Notes: generated by a model from the letters alone, not told the origin. A stretch of DNA of 64,000 bases from Beroe forskalii (GCA_011033025.1 WFMF01000446.1:79957-143956), one strand, 5' to 3'; counted from the first letter of the stretch, positions 1-13,600 are shown. Program-made: numbers and translations.

Positions 1-2397
1 TGCCGCAGCAGCTGTTGGCAGCACATCAAAGCTGTGCCGGTAGGGTGCTGCACTTCTGTCACACGATTAAACTCATGAGCCGTGCACCTGCCACATAAGT
101 ACCCACAACTGGAGGCGCAGGTGATTCATTTCAAAAACACATAAAGAAATATAACAACATATTGCCACCTCGCGGAACTTTTGTGTTCATATTATGTAGA
201 GATGTAAGTGGGTCGTTACCGAGAAATCCCAGAATTTAACTGGTGAAACCATGCGGAAAGAAATGGTTCTCAAAGCCACGAATGAGTGAGAGGTGGGGGA
301 AGGTAAGTGTGGTGAACTATCGAGTTGTCTACCGACTTTGATCTGCGGGATTGCTGATGGAATTACAGGACAGCAGGATTCACCGAATGTTTGTTATTAC
401 ATTTAACTTAAATTACTGGTGTTTGTATTTGATATCGACTTATATTCTGACTTTGGGCCATTTATAAAAATGTAAGTGATTTTCTCGGACTTTTCCATCC
501 AAACTTTTCTGATTGACGTTGAACACCGATTCATTTTATGGGGCAGGGGTTATGCTTTGTCGGATCTCAGTAAGTTGCAAACTACTAACGACCCTTTGAA
601 TTCTCTAGTACCACTATGATGTGCTCCTGTGTATTCAAATCGGGACAATTGCCTATATCCATTAGGTATCCATTATCCACACAGCTACAATTAACAATAC
701 ACGTATGTAGATAATCTACCCCCTTTTAACTATGACTGTTACCCTGCAGCTATGGGTAAAAATTCTCAGCTCACTCGGTCCAATATAGAACGGGGGGCTA
801 GAACGTCTGTCGAACATTTTACATTTTGAGGGCCGTTCAACGCCCTCGCACAGCTCAGGCGTAACGTGCACGGGTCTCAAAGTCAGAAGAAAAGGCATCA
901 TATTTTGTTGTATATCATCTTCATCGTTTGTTTTGATGTTTAACTATATACCTTCGTAATCCAACCGACCATTTACCACCCCTGAAGAAACCACTACTCC
1001 TCCAACATACTCCTCTTCTTGTTGTGAGGTGTAGAGGAAGAAGGGTAGCGGAACTCCTTTGAACTTCCGGCAGGAAGAGCTCATTAAATGGGGCTTTCTT
1101 GACGGGATGGTGGAATATAATAAAGTAATAACAGCCACCTGGCTGCATTATTATATGGAGAACTCTAGGAGTTAAAGAACAAGAACATATGGCTCTATTG
1201 TAAGCGTAGATATCCACAATTACTGGGGCAGTAGGTCACAATGCTATATTTCTTGTTAATATATCCTGATATTTCTCAGCCCATGGAATCACACGCTACG
1301 GTTTGTATGGGGGTAATTATGCTTTAATTAGGATTTAGGGTATGGTTTTTATCAGGGTAATGCTCAGGTAAGCGAGTAGGTATTAGCACAGGGTGCGATT
1401 ATAGTGAGCACCCACGCAACTTACGATTAATATGGAAAATGAAATGGACCGGTGAATCTCACTTATAATGCTCCTTCTGCCATTTGATCCCTGCTCATTT
1501 CCCAGATTCTCCTATTCGATCGTTTATTTGCTTATTTATTACAACAAGAGGCGTGTATATCGCAACATTATTACCAGAAGGTGCAGAGCGAAGCCTGTAC
1601 GGAGCCCTACGGTTTCAGTTCCTTGTTTATGAGCCGTACAGCAAGGACATCCACCGTATTAAGCCAGGCAAGGCACAGCTTCTCATAAAACCCTTTGGAC
1701 ATAAGTTGCATATATACCGCCAGCACACAGAAAATATTTCCTTGTGCTTTGGAAGGTCATTACGATCATTAGCTCATTTATGCCAGCAAGCCAAAATTAC
1801 ATGAACCCATAGAACATACCTATTACCTACCCATGAAATTTTTAATTGCAGCCTATTAGACTTCTTAGTAATTTCTTAATAAAAATATTGAGTACCAACT
1901 GACTAAAATTTCGATAGTTATTCACATTCGATTGTGCCAGGAGCCTGAACTCCAGAAACCAGAAAATTCATGCCTATACTATAGCGCGTGAATGAACCCT
2001 ATTAAATTCTATGCCAACAATTATGATAATTAATAACATCAATACCTACTTCAATACAATTATTACTTTATTAGTAACAACGAATTACCTCCGTCTTACA
2101 TAATATATTGTCAATTTGCCTTGCCCTCATAGCTGAACTGTCTGTCCTTCAGCTTCCTTGAGGTGTTAAGTCTATCCAGGGATAAACAGTGTCTACTGCG
2201 ACTTATTCGCGTAGATTTATACTTTTCCAAATTTAAATTCATTGTGAAAACTCCATGTATCGCCTGTTCAGTGCCAGTGGTGATTTGGATTCTGCGATAT
2301 TTTGGTTGATGAGTTGGAAGTGAGAGTTAAAGAATTTGAACCGAAGCTGTTTTCTTTCGTGTCTTGATCGCCTGGTTGTGCTGATAGTACTAAGTAG
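1..2397. other. Intergenic, no gene seen
   Basis: No exon-like segment with splice signals and protein-like composition is visible on either strand. The open frames here are short and mostly lack an ATG. A segment around 826-900 (Ala/Arg-poor GC-rich patch with 'cgccctcgcacagctc') resembles 58810-58900 near the villin 3' end, so both are probably fragments of one dispersed repeat. Confidence 0.5.
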
Positions 2398-2398
2398 G

Positions 2399-2772
2399 CT
2401 TGTTTCACTGACACCAGTGCTACATCAGTATGTTGCACTGCCACCAGTGCTAAGTCAGCATGTTTTACTGACACCAGTTCTAAGTCAACATGTTTTACTG
2501 ACACCAGTGCTAAGTCAACATGTTTTACTGACACCAGTTCTAAGTCAACATGTTTTACTGACACCAGTGCTAAGTCAACATGTTTTACTGACACCAGTGC
2601 TAAGTGAGCATGTTTTACTGACACCAGTTCTAAGTCAACATGTTTTACTGACACCAGTGCTAAGTCAACATGTTTTACTGACACCAGTGCTAACTGCTAA
2701 GTCAGCATATTTACTGACACCAGTGCTACGTGAGCATGTTTTACTGACACCAGTGTTATGTCAGTATGTCAG
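2399..2772. repeat. 30-bp minisatellite, about 12 copies
   Basis: Units of 30 bp, core 'tgacaccagtgctaagtcaa' preceded by 'catgttttac', are repeated head to tail with few substitutions (gtgcta/gttcta, cagcat/caacat). One unit near 2693-2710 carries a short insertion. Because 30 is divisible by 3, the array is open in frames on both strands and gives artificial proteins of decapeptide repeats. I see no promoter, start context or splice sites supporting translation. Confidence 0.93.
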
Positions 2773-2819
2773 TATTTTTATCTACTAACCATGCTCTAGT
2801 TCTCTACTGATGCCAATTT

Positions 2820-4180
2820 AAACCATTGCTTCCCCTTTTGGCCCCCTTTACGGGTTCCCAAAATTTACCAATTAAACCATAGTCACGATTATATTTTTTT
2901 CAGTTTAACTTTAAGTTATGAATTGGGGGTTAAAATTTTTATAATAAACGGAAAATTGGGGAAAGGACTGACAAAATGGGAAACAAATGACCGGTCCCCC
3001 TTTTTTTTTCTTTTTGTCTTGAAAAAGAAAATTGGGCTGAGTCGCCCCTTAAAAAAGTTATTTGTTTTAGGGGGTTTTAGGGGGAAATTCCTTTGGGAGA
3101 TAAAATGGGGGCATTTTTTCAAAGGGGGCAATATATTTCTTTAATTTTTAAAAAATAGAATTTTTAAAAGTGTTAATTAGTAAATAAAATGGGAAAAGAA
3201 GGGGAAAGCAAAAAAAGGTTTTAAAGGGACAAAACCGAACGAAAACTAGAACTAGGAAGTTGGGATTTTTATTTTTGACTGTTGTGCCGATTATTGTTTT
3301 TTGGTCGCTTTTTTTTTTTAAGGGGATTAGAGATTTATGATTTATTCAAAGTCAAAAACGTTGTTTCTAATATTCAGAAATATTATGAATTATGAAAGCC
3401 ATGTGAAATGGTCAAATGGGACAGATCGAAATTTAAAGGGGCACCCTTTTTCAGAATATTTCCATCCATTAACCCTTTTTGCTTTTTTTACCAATTTAAT
3501 TAATAGAAAATATTTTTTTTAAAAAAAGTTTTTGGGGGTATTTTTTTCATCAACCTGTTTTTCTCTTATTCCCGGCCAAAAAATGATTTGGGATGTTTGC
3601 AAAATTTTTTTTTAAATCTGATCAAAAAGTCCATTTTAATGCACAAAAATATCAAAAAAAAAACAACATGGAGAACAATGGGGGACTGTTTGGTGTGAAA
3701 GGTGTCCCCAAATTTAAAAATGAAAGTAAATGGGAAGCCTATTATTCAAAAACCCTTCATTTTAAAAATTTTTGAATAAAAATTTTTCCAAAATTGAGGA
3801 ACCCAACAAAATTTCCACAAAAGGTGATCCTTTTTAAAAATTTTTTGTTTTCCCCATCCCCCCTTCCCTTTTTTTAAGATTTTGAAGTCAAACGGTACAG
3901 GGATAATTTTTGGTCATATGAATTGTGAAAAATGTAGATAAAAAGGGAAGTCAAAAGTCTGTCCCTGTAGGCAGCCCCGGTAATGACTGTAGGACAACCG
4001 CAAGGGAGGGGCCAGGCGAGGCCACCCGCCCCGGACTGCAGTGGGGGGAACAAGGGGAGGTTTTTCTTTAGCCCCTTTTTCGAGTTTGTTATTGATAGTC
4101 CCCACTGCCCACTGCCTTTAAATGAAACACATTTCACCATAAAATTTCTCTTTTGTTTGTTATTTTAATATTTTCATCTT
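2820..4180. other. Homopolymer-rich anomalous segment
   Basis: This stretch is unlike its surroundings. It is dominated by runs of 4-9 identical bases (aaaaa, ttttt, ggggg, ccccc) following one another, for example around 2995-3130 and 3520-3660. No gene is visible. It reads like poorly polished consensus with inflated homopolymers, although a genuinely odd low-complexity region cannot be excluded. Confidence 0.5.
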
Positions 4181-5804
4181 TCTCTTATAGTTGCCAGCTT
4201 GGTGTTGCTGGTATTTTTATCCCCATTCCCATAGTCAACTTGGAAGGAGTAGGTATTGGTAAAATTCGTCCTTAGTGCATTCGTATTCAGAAATGTACGC
4301 AATAAGAGGGATCATGATAAATCAATGATCTAAATCTCATGTTTCATCTCCAATTTTTTTCAATTTTCAAATCTGTCTCTATTCTCCAATGACCTTTTTT
4401 CGTCATCAAATAAACATTGATGATCATGGTAATGATAACTTCATGTTGATGATTGGTGTTACAGTAAAAAGGATTTAGAGTTCCAAATCTCAAGGAATTG
4501 ATAGAGTTGATCGGATTTTATGTTGCATATTTTCTTATTTTATGTGGTGATAATATTAAATAGTCTTATTGAGTTACCAATGACCATGATGATCACAGCT
4601 ATATTATTACTTTGATGGAGCTATAGCTTGACCATAAATCTACCTGTTCGCTTTTGCTATTTTGACATCTTTGCAAGAAATCGCGACTCATGATCCCCAA
4701 TTTGGCGATTTCGAGTTGCCATAGATCCATAGCTTACTAATAACTATAAGTCAGTACAACTATCTATTTAAGTCGCAAAAATTTTCAGTCACATGAAAAA
4801 TTTAAAGCTACAAACAGAGTTCAAAATTCTAAAATTCTAAAATTCCCCATTACCTTATTACTTTTTATTACAGTTATTTCGTTCATTCCATAGTCATGGT
4901 CTCATAATTTTTTGATGACAATTATTGTGATTATTTGTCATTTTAAAAGTATGAGGAATAGACAATAGACATCTAACATTATGGTACCAGTGACTGGATT
5001 TGGCAGGAAGTCTATAAATAGAACCTAGAAAGCCACAAGACGACAAAAGGAAGAGTAAGTACCAAATAACATACGGTTGCAGGACCAATGGCTGTGTCTA
5101 TGAAATGCAGATTGTAATCGCAGACTTCCCCCTGTCCAATAAGGACGGACAGTGAGTGGTCGCCTCGTTACAATGGCTGGTTGTCTGGGAGAACCTTTAC
5201 CAATTGTACTCCACCGATTGTACTCCACCTATATTACCGATACTGTTTGTCTTGAGACGAGGTTTAGTGGGACTTATTGTGCGAGAAGGTGTACACTTGT
5301 GTATACATCACGTTTCCCTTTGTATCAGCGTTACTAAAAGGTGGTGTGCTTTGTAAGTGTGTACAAATGTTCAGCCACAATAAAGTGCTGCTGATACCAG
5401 AGGAAATTATATTCATTTCTGTAATGAGTAGTAACTCATGACTCTTTACAGGTCCTTGGTTTGCTTCTGTTTAAGCCATCCTCGATACCTTCCGATCCGT
5501 AATTGATAGGCCCACGGTGCCCTGGTACTGGTAGTTAATCGCTTGCCTAGTTGGTGTCTACTGTCTGTTTCAAAAACATATACAGTGTCTTCCTGCAATG
5601 TTTCAGCATTAATTGAAATTTTCATAGTTACTTCTGAAGTTTAGGATCAGCAGGTTCCCATCCGTCGTATCACAAATTAAGCAAAAAACATTCAAACTGT
5701 GGTTTTCAAAAGATTGGAGCTTATGAGGAAATCATTAAGGCGAAAATACATCGAAAATAAGAACTTTGATGCACACTACACGTTCAGATAACTTTTGAAG
5801 TGAG

Positions 5805-5905
5805 CACGTGACACCTGTACGTGTGTTTCATCAGAATATCACGTGAACACAAGGGTTGTGATTGGTCGGTCACGTGCGCACAATGGTTTTGATTGGTCGG
5901 GCTCC
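5805..5905. promoter_or_regulatory. Cluster of CACGTG E-boxes and ATTGG boxes
   Basis: Three CACGTG palindromes (5805-5810, 5840-5845, 5871-5876) lie within about 70 bp. They are interleaved with two copies of 'gattggtcgg' containing the inverted CCAAT core (about 5858 and 5890). E-boxes of this type bind bHLH-zip factors (USF, MYC/MAX, TFEB families) and CCAAT binds NF-Y. The combination looks like a promoter or enhancer, but no adjacent exon was found. Confidence 0.35.
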
Positions 5906-6473
5906 GAAATGTCACGCGTGACCGCTGATCATAGACTGAAACAACGGAACTCTTTTCTACACTTGTTTCCATTGACTTGTTTCATCACCTGTTCCACTTG
6001 TGGTAACTGAGATGGCTGAGATGTTTGTGGGCAATTTATCACAATATATTTTACACAATAGTGGCATAACCTGATGATCACTTGCTGACAATATTTTGAT
6101 TATTTTATACTTTTGGTCATGGACACCATTGTGAAAACTCTGTTGAAATAAAGATAATTGACTTTTAGGAGTGACATCATTATTTGGGTTCATCATAGTA
6201 AATTGATGACGATGTGCTGCCTCTTTTCTTGTGTTGCAAATAGTACGAGCCGTGTATCGTGTGTGATTAATTAATTTGACTCCAGAACTCGGTCTTCATT
6301 TTGCCAGACTTCGAGATGATGTGATTTGAATATCCGTTGCTACTTCACTGATGATTAGGGATCATTTTACTTCTTCAGTTCTTCTTCCTCTCTGATATTG
6401 TACGTGGCATTTGGATTATGGACGTGATGTGGAAATTCTGCTGCTAAAATATTGCAGGATCTCATTCCGATTT

Positions 6474-6670
6474 GTAAAGTTGTACTAGGCTTTCTGAGAT
6501 TCATCAGAAAACAGATTTTCTCAGAGTTTTCCGTTGTGATTTTTATTTAACATGTCCCTTCAGTAAAGTTGTATTGGCCTTTCTGAGATACGTCAGAAAA
6601 TAAATAAGTTTCTCTTCTTATTATAAAACTATAAAAAGTTTTCCGTTATTCTCATTTAACTTGCCCTTGT
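6474..6670. repeat. Tandem duplication, about 90-108 bp unit
   Basis: Two adjacent diverged copies (6474-6562 and 6563-6670) share 'taaagttgta', 'ctttctgaga', 'cagaaaa' and 'gttttccgtt' in the same order. Only two copies are seen. Confidence 0.7.
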
Positions 6671-8231
6671 ATAGCTGCCAAATATTTTGGGACACAAATT
6701 TGTGAGGTTATCTTTATGCGAAATCAGTAGACACTTAACTAGACTAATTTAAACTTCTAGTAGCTGTATCTAATATCTTACACAAGATACCCTGATCTCC
6801 TAATGCAAATGTTAAAATGGGATTGCAATTACCTTCTCTTGTACTCAAATGGATCTACTTATTAGCCGCTATCATCTTGTCTCCATGCTAGTCTAGTAGA
6901 GTAATAGTAATAAGGTAATACTGGTATTGCTTTATTAAAATCAAGCATCCACAGTCCACTCAGCCATCGACTAATAGGAAAGTAGTAACTACCAGTTATG
7001 ACTCTTGTTAGTGGTATATGACTCATGGTAAGATTCATTATTAAGATTATAGTCTGGTTTAAGTCCGGGTTAGTCCGGTCTCTGTTCCTGAATTCCTGAC
7101 TTCCAACATCCCTCCCCCTGAATGGCTTGTTCCAGGTGGTGCGAAGACCTCAAGTTATGACTCGTCATTATACTGTTGTATATGATGAGTTGGATTGAAA
7201 ATCAGAACACTAACTCTCGTAAATGTAGCGTGTAGTGGAGGCCTAGAGGCGCGGTGCCCTCAAGGACATCATGCCGTGGTATGTCTGAGCAGTAAGCAGG
7301 ATTTAATGAGAGAGTTTGCTGTTTGTCTAGTGAGGATGCAGAATTTATTTGTTATACCATAGGCATGAATTATGATGGAGCCACAATCCACAGGGATTTG
7401 TTGTTCACAGTTGCTATTTAAAACTTCATGGCCGTCTGATAAATCCATCATCTGCAGTTGATTTGTTCTAACTGCTAGCCAGCCCGCTCCTATTGATAGA
7501 CTGTATGAACATGGAGTTTCCTCGTGTTACCGATAGTTTGATAATCTGTCTGCGTTGATTTGATTGGACTATAGTATGTGGTTTCGGGATTCTGGACGCT
7601 AGAGCACATGTCTAGCTTACACCAGATAATTGAAGTGAACTAAAAGAGTACACCTGATCATGAGGCCCCAGCTGATGCTTTGCTGTGCTCAAAACAGCTA
7701 GTGAGGGAATTATTCGGAATTCAACATGGTTTCTAATCTAGGGAATGCTCTTTTCGGTCCTGAATCAGTAGGCAGCGTTATATTTTCCATTTCAAGGACC
7801 TTGTATCGTTGAGAGGCTGTATTGGCGGTGTATTCCACTCTCCTACGAAGTGTCACCTCTCACTAGCCTCTAAATGGCACCTGGAATAATGACACCTGGC
7901 ACCTGGAATAATGACAACTATTGCTCCTTCTTCTCTCCTTATTGTTAATGCTGATTATACAGGGTCACTGCCTTAGCCAACGTCTTAGAATATATAATGG
8001 GTTAATTACTGCTTTATACTAATGTGTGTTAACCCTCTAACCGTAGGCTGGAAATTAATTTGTGAATTATATTCAATCTACCTGCTGATCCCGCTTGTTA
8101 AATAACCAAGAATAATTAACCAGGGTAGGGAAGAATCGTAATTATTACAACTGAACGCTCTATTTGTATTATGATAATCATAGAACCCTTCTTTTACAGC
8201 AGCAGCCTTTGTATTATTATTATTATTATTA

Positions 8232-8910
8232 CTAGAAAGGCCCGTTGGGCCTGCTGGATAATACATGGCCAAGTAATAAGCTCTCAAAAAGTTTATGAAG
8301 GAGCAGAATTTACCATTATTCTTTGGACCGTGCAAGTTTTGATCATTATAATTTGCTCTTGTATGATGAATTTCAATCTGAAAATTAAAACCGAGTATCG
8401 TACTCATACTGAACGTTGAATCAAAGCATTGATTTGTGCCAAGAGCAGTATTCCAAAATCGCAATGTGCTATGCCCAAATTTGATTCAATTTGATTTTGA
8501 TTTTGCTCAATCTTAAATTGCTGTAAATTCACATTTTTCCGTTAACCATCAACTCAGCATTGATTTAAATCGACCGACGTCTGTCACAGATTTATGAAGA
8601 GATGCTAACGGAAATAGCCTCCACGATGCCAGCCATACCCGTTCTCTATTTCCAGATCTTGAATTTCAAATGAAAACAGTAAACACTTTGTTCGTTCAAA
8701 CGCTAAAACGCAGCAATCAACAACGTATCAGAAAGTACTCGCATAGAACTGATCATAATCTGCACGTGCAGAATATCTGTATCCATAGCAACGGCGCAAC
8801 TAAGCCCAGCTTAGCCTTCCTTTCTCTTGATATCTTCTTGGCAAGCTCAAATTTAATTGTATACGGCGGCACAAACATTATTCACGTGTGAATTTACTTT
8901 ATATTAAAGA
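8232..8910 (-). mobile_element. Helitron-like element H1 (non-autonomous)
   Basis: Read on the minus strand, the element starts with TC (8909-8910) and ends in a GC-rich hairpin built on 'aggcccaacgggcc', then CTAG (8232-8235) followed by T. These are the hallmarks of Helitron rolling-circle transposons, which insert between A and T without target duplication. Its start on the minus strand directly touches the CTAG end of the next copy. It shares with the other copies a block at about 8780-8900 with 'ccatagcaacggcg', 'tcttggcaagctcaaattta' and 'attattcacgtg'. No helicase/Rep frame is present, so it must move in trans. A (TTA)n microsatellite (8208-8231) abuts its 3' end. Confidence 0.6.
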
Positions 8911-10260
8911 CTAGCAGGCCCGGTGGGCCTGCTATTACATTGCTCACTCGGCGGCGCTACGCGGCGCCTCGTTCGGAAATTCTGGCTAGTCTCCCATGTA
9001 AACGGGAGCCTTCATTATCTATGACAATGACGTCACTCAGAAAAATATAATTAAGCGCTTCTAGCGCTCTAAGCAGTGAGGATAGGATTCTGGTTAGGGT
9101 CAGGATTTGTTAGATTTAGGATAATGATTAAGGTTAGGGTATTGGTTTTAGGGCAATGGTTAGGTTTAAGATACAGAAAAATTGACGTTTAGATCTGTGA
9201 CGTCACTCAGAGCCGTTTACATGGGAGACATACCCAAATTCTTACCAAGTTAACAACAGCTTGCCCTAACCAGCGTCCTATTCTGCGCGGCGCGCCGTCG
9301 TTCCTCCTCAGGCGGCAGGCCGCGCGCGCGTAAGCATCTGGTTAGGTGAAACCAAGAGCCAGCAAAATTAAGTAAGTAAAAAGATAGGTTGATAGGAACT
9401 GAAGTTGCCGAAGTGCGTTGTCTGATGGCTCAAAGGACCAAACGACGAAAATTGCGACGCACCGACGTGCGCGTGGTTAGGCATTAGGGAACACTAACGC
9501 AATGTTTGACTGGTCTTACCGTGAATTATTAATTTTCCTTCATTTGTATACGTTGAATAAAGCTGCGTAATAAGTGGAAATGAATTAAAGATTAATTTTA
9601 GGCCTTGCGTGGCGCGCGCTCAGACTAAGCACAGCAAAATCAAATTCATAATTTTACGCCGCGCATTTCCTCTAGTACGTATGTGAGTCGATCTAAAATA
9701 ACTTTGTGCAGAAAAATAGCGCCGCGCGCAGAGTTTCAGCGCGCAAGATTACAATGCGCGCGCACCGCATTTTGTTCATTTCGTTAGTTCAACAGTTTTG
9801 TTTTCCCTTACGTTTACGTGAAGTGCTCTGAATCGAACTCAGTGAAACTCTCAATAATTTTGAAACACGCCGATACGTACGGACATTGTTCGATTAGAAT
9901 TTTTTTTCATCGGTTGAACTCTACTGCTTAGAGATTTTTTGTAATAACGTCCCACTTTCCTAAACTTCCGATAACTGTCGTCCAAAATATTCCTACATGC
10001 CTCATGAACTTTAAAGTTTAAAAACACCGACATTTAAAAGCGAAATCTCGACAGCTTAAATCACTAACGTAATAGTAACACTACATTGCGAACTACTTTA
10101 TGTTGCACGTGCGCAAATATCCAATCTCCATAGCAACGGTACCTCTTTTCGCCTGTTTGCATACGTTTCTCTTGATATTTTCTTGGCAAGCTCAAATTTA
10201 ATTGTTTACGGGAGCACAAACAAACATTATTCACGTGCTCTTACGAAATTATAATTAAGA
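8911..10260 (-). mobile_element. Helitron-like element H2 (non-autonomous)
   Basis: Minus-strand ends are TC at 10259-10260 and hairpin plus CTAG at 8911-8914. It shows the family modules: 'agcaggcccggtgggcct' hairpin, then 'gctcactcggcggcgcta' and 'cctcgttcg', and at the other end 'ccatagcaacgg', 'tcttggcaagctcaaattta' and 'attattcacgtg'. It is longer than H1 and H4 because a 241-bp MITE (8989-9229) is inserted and because it contains an extra GC-rich patch (9280-9800) rich in 'gcgcgcg'. Both ends abut sister elements with no spacer. Confidence 0.6.
8989..9229. mobile_element. Small MITE inside Helitron H2
   Basis: Terminal inverted repeats of about 17 bp ('gtctcccatgtaaacgg' at 8989 and its complement ending at 9229), flanked by TA on the left and ATA on the right. 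'tgacgtcactcaga' occurs near both ends in direct orientation. The interior contains degenerate TTAGGG-like words (9080-9160), which are part of the element and not a telomere. Confidence 0.5.
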
Positions 10261-10600
10261 CTAGAAGGCCCGTTGGGCCTTCTAGGTCACAGCTCACTCG
10301 GCGCTGCTACGCAGCACCTCGTTCGCAAAATTCAAATCCACCAAATACTTTTTACCGCATCAAAAATTCCAATCACATCAAAAGTTACGGAGCAACATAC
10401 TCAAACATCATTAAACAGAAATGAACGCGCGCGCGCAATATGTAACCATAGCAACGCGCGGGCATTTATCCATACTGCACGTGCACGCTTCAAAATGTGT
10501 CTACAAAAGGACAAAAGACGTTACTACATACAAAATAGTACAGAGGTTGCGAAATTATATTAGAGATTATTGGTTGTACACACCAAATTGCCCTTCATTG
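10261..10600 (-). mobile_element. Helitron-like element H3, truncated or diverged
   Basis: Begins exactly at the end of H2 with CTAG (10261-10264) and the hairpin 'agaaggcccgttgggccttct'-type palindrome. This is followed by the family module 'gctcactcggcgctgcta' and 'cacctcgttcgcaaa'. 'accatagcaac' and 'gcacgtgcacg' occur inside. The expected opposite end with 'cttggcaagctc' is missing, so the right boundary is approximate. Confidence 0.5.
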
Positions 10601-10639
10601 AAGTTTAGAGAACGTCAAGAAATTCTGAATTTATAGTTC

Positions 10640-13600
10640 AAATTATTGTATTATTAAAAGTAATATAAGTGCAGTGGCTGATGAACTTGTTGATTAAAAT
10701 GGTTTATTTTGATGCTCTCCGTGTATAATAGTAGGTATTTGCCATAATTTACCACTCCAGACTCCAGCCACATTTAGAACTACATTTCATCTTCCCTTGA
10801 TATGAGATATTTGATGAGTTGTTTGTTATTTGATAAGTTGAGTCGTATAAATCCCTTGTTTCTGTGCACAGTATCAGTTCAACTGAAATAACTGATCTTG
10901 TAGGACAAAATTTGCCTGAGCAAAATTTGCCACGATATTCTTGAGCAAAGCAGATCAAGTTAAAATCGAATAATATCCAGGTTGATTCAAGAAACATATT
11001 TTTTCGTTAATTCACCGATTGAGAAAGTTTAAGAAGGTTTTATTATTTCAGCAAGATAAGTGGATAATTATTGAAATTGAACAGCAATGAAAATTGATTC
11101 TCATCTTATTCCTGAATTTATCTTGGTTCAATGACCCTGTATCAAAGTAATTTAATTACAATAGTCATGAATATCAAATAATTTCCATTGATAATCTTCC
11201 GCCTGTCTTTGGTTTTATTGAGAGGAAAAGCAGACTTGACTTTTATTCCATGAACTATGAAGTTTGAAATGATCGAACTTCCTAAATAAGTGTTCATGAC
11301 GAAAAGAAAAACGTTTAATCAGACAAGAATTGAAAACTTCAATTGATTGCTTTACGTTAATTACAGTTTTTTGTTGGCAGCCAGATTTGTTTGAACGATG
11401 TAATGTCTGTCTAAATAGACTGCATTTATTTTGTCTAAAAGGATTTATTTTAAACCTGCACGAATGAAATTAGTGGTAAAATTCTGGGCCCAGAATCAGG
11501 ACGTGAGGATGAAATCTCGAAATATTTTACCAATTTTGTGGAAAATCGATTTCTCGATTTCTAGGAAATCCTCCAATTTAATCCTTGTCTGATTTGTCTA
11601 AAAGTCGAAAATAACTGGCTATCCTCGTCGACACTTCAAGATTAGTGAATTTCACTATTCTTTTAAAATTCTAAATCCGCAGAAAGATATAGATCAATTA
11701 CTGATCAAGAATATTAGGCAATTTATACAAAATACATTACCTAACCAAAAAGCTCCTCGATTTCCGGAATTGTCATTTTAATTCCTGAGAAAAATCCGTG
11801 AATTGGTTTTTATTCTCACCCATCATCGATAATGGTAAACCATGTTCATTGTTCACATACCTAGTTTTAATCATAAAACCCGATTAAATTTCCATCAATG
11901 ATTCGTCCAACACGTATAATGAATCGCAAGACTTCCACCTCCATTCCGATAACACATAATTAAACAAACGAAGGATTATGCGTAAAATATTCACCGTAAT
12001 TTAATTACACTAAATGATAATATAACTGAAAATGGTACTCAAAAAATCCCCGACAACACTATAATATTTGATTGGCGCACACACACTCTGTTCATGTCAC
12101 TTGAAGTGTGATACAGAGGGGGTGAAGTGTTTGTGTGTGTGTGTGTCGGGCTAACAAGCTCGCTTACAGTACACATAGCAGTAGTGTCTGAGTAGCTGCA
12201 AAGCTCAACTCAGGGTTGTTGTTGTCAGATTACAGCTTCTGCAGGAATCCCGCCGTGTTTGCTGTCAAATATCGGTTGTACGCGCTCATTAATTACCGGT
12301 GTAATTGGTTTTAGCTGCGCGGTATGGTGTAGTAAGTGGACATATGGAAGGAAATTTCTCTAATCTTAGATTGATTATTTTGATACTAAGCGAGTAAGCG
12401 CATCAGTACCTTTATACTGGACAATATGCATAAGGTACACTGGTACAGTCAGATACTGATTGGGGCAGATAGATTTGATGATTTTGGGTTAATTAACACA
12501 AAATAGATCATACCAGCATGAAAGTATTGGAACTATCAGCTACTGGCATTCAGATTGCTTCTGCATATCGTGACTCTTGGCCTTGCTCATGCTATGAAAT
12601 AAATATTAGCCAATAGGCAGAAGTTTTTATCGACTATCGTTATCATTATATTTCTGTATTGGTCACGTTGCAGCACTTCATCTGTGATTCGTTGATAATG
12701 ATGCTGTTCTACTCATTTGCCAGTACGTAATATTTTATTCTAAAAAAAACGGCATAAGATGAGTCTTATTAATTTATCATTTACCGAATCTAGAAATTCG
12801 ATAGGAATGGGCTTGTTACGGGTAATACCATGCACCTCGCTTAAATATTTTATTGAAGTATAATCGAGGATAATAACATGCTGGGAATTCGGGAGAGTTC
12901 AGCCAAGATAAGGGTCACATCTGCACATACCTGCTGTTGTTAGCGGAGGCAATTATCACACGTTTACATGTGTAGTTTTGTTGTGGGGGGATCATGATGG
13001 CGAAGGTACTCCTGGTACGGTGAAGATTATAACTTTACAAACTTACAAAGCTGTCACAAACAAAATGTTGTGTCTTCACTAAATAATGTGATATGGCTCC
13101 ATTCTTCGTAAATTGCTTGTTAGACCATTGTTGTTTCCTTTCAATTAAGTCGCCGATGTTTGCGGTTGATCACATCTGCCGATTGCTTAAAAGGATTGAT
13201 ATTGTGGAATGTGGCAATAATGTAAACTTCTGCTTCAATTGCAGCCACATAACACGTTTCACAGCTTTCTCGAAATACTATAATCGATTGTGATTTGTAT
13301 TTTGTAGATAACAGCAAACCAAGATCAGTCCAGCGTGTGCCTGAATCCAGCAATTTGTGCAACCTAATGCTATATATTAAAATATTAAACAATCTAATTG
13401 CTCGGAAAACGAGTGCACTAATTTAGTAATTTCTAAGTATATGTGACATATGAAGTTACGATTGAAAATGCTCACGATTCGTTCTGACATAGCTTCAAAC
13501 CGGCAATGTTACAGTATATTGTTCTCGTTTCCCACCTCTTTGTCAATGTTGATCACCATCTAATGCTCGTATTAAGATATGGCAGTGAGCAAGCAATCAG

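Larger units (their letters stand above)
4181..8207. other. Intergenic, no gene seen
   Basis: AT-rich sequence without recognisable exons. It includes the CACGTG/ATTGG cluster at 5805-5905 and the duplication at 6474-6670, annotated separately. A small direct repeat of a 'cacctggaataatgaca' unit lies at 7876-7915. Confidence 0.5.

Noticed and set aside
1484-1804. 106-codon plus-strand frame
   Set aside because: No ATG at the start, no domain and no neighbouring exon.
2268-2788. Long open frames on both strands across the 30-bp array
   Set aside because: They follow only from a unit length divisible by three and lack start context, splice signals and domain content.
9060-9180. Interstitial telomere (TTAGGG-like words)
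   Set aside because: Words are irregular and lie entirely inside a MITE with its own inverted ends.
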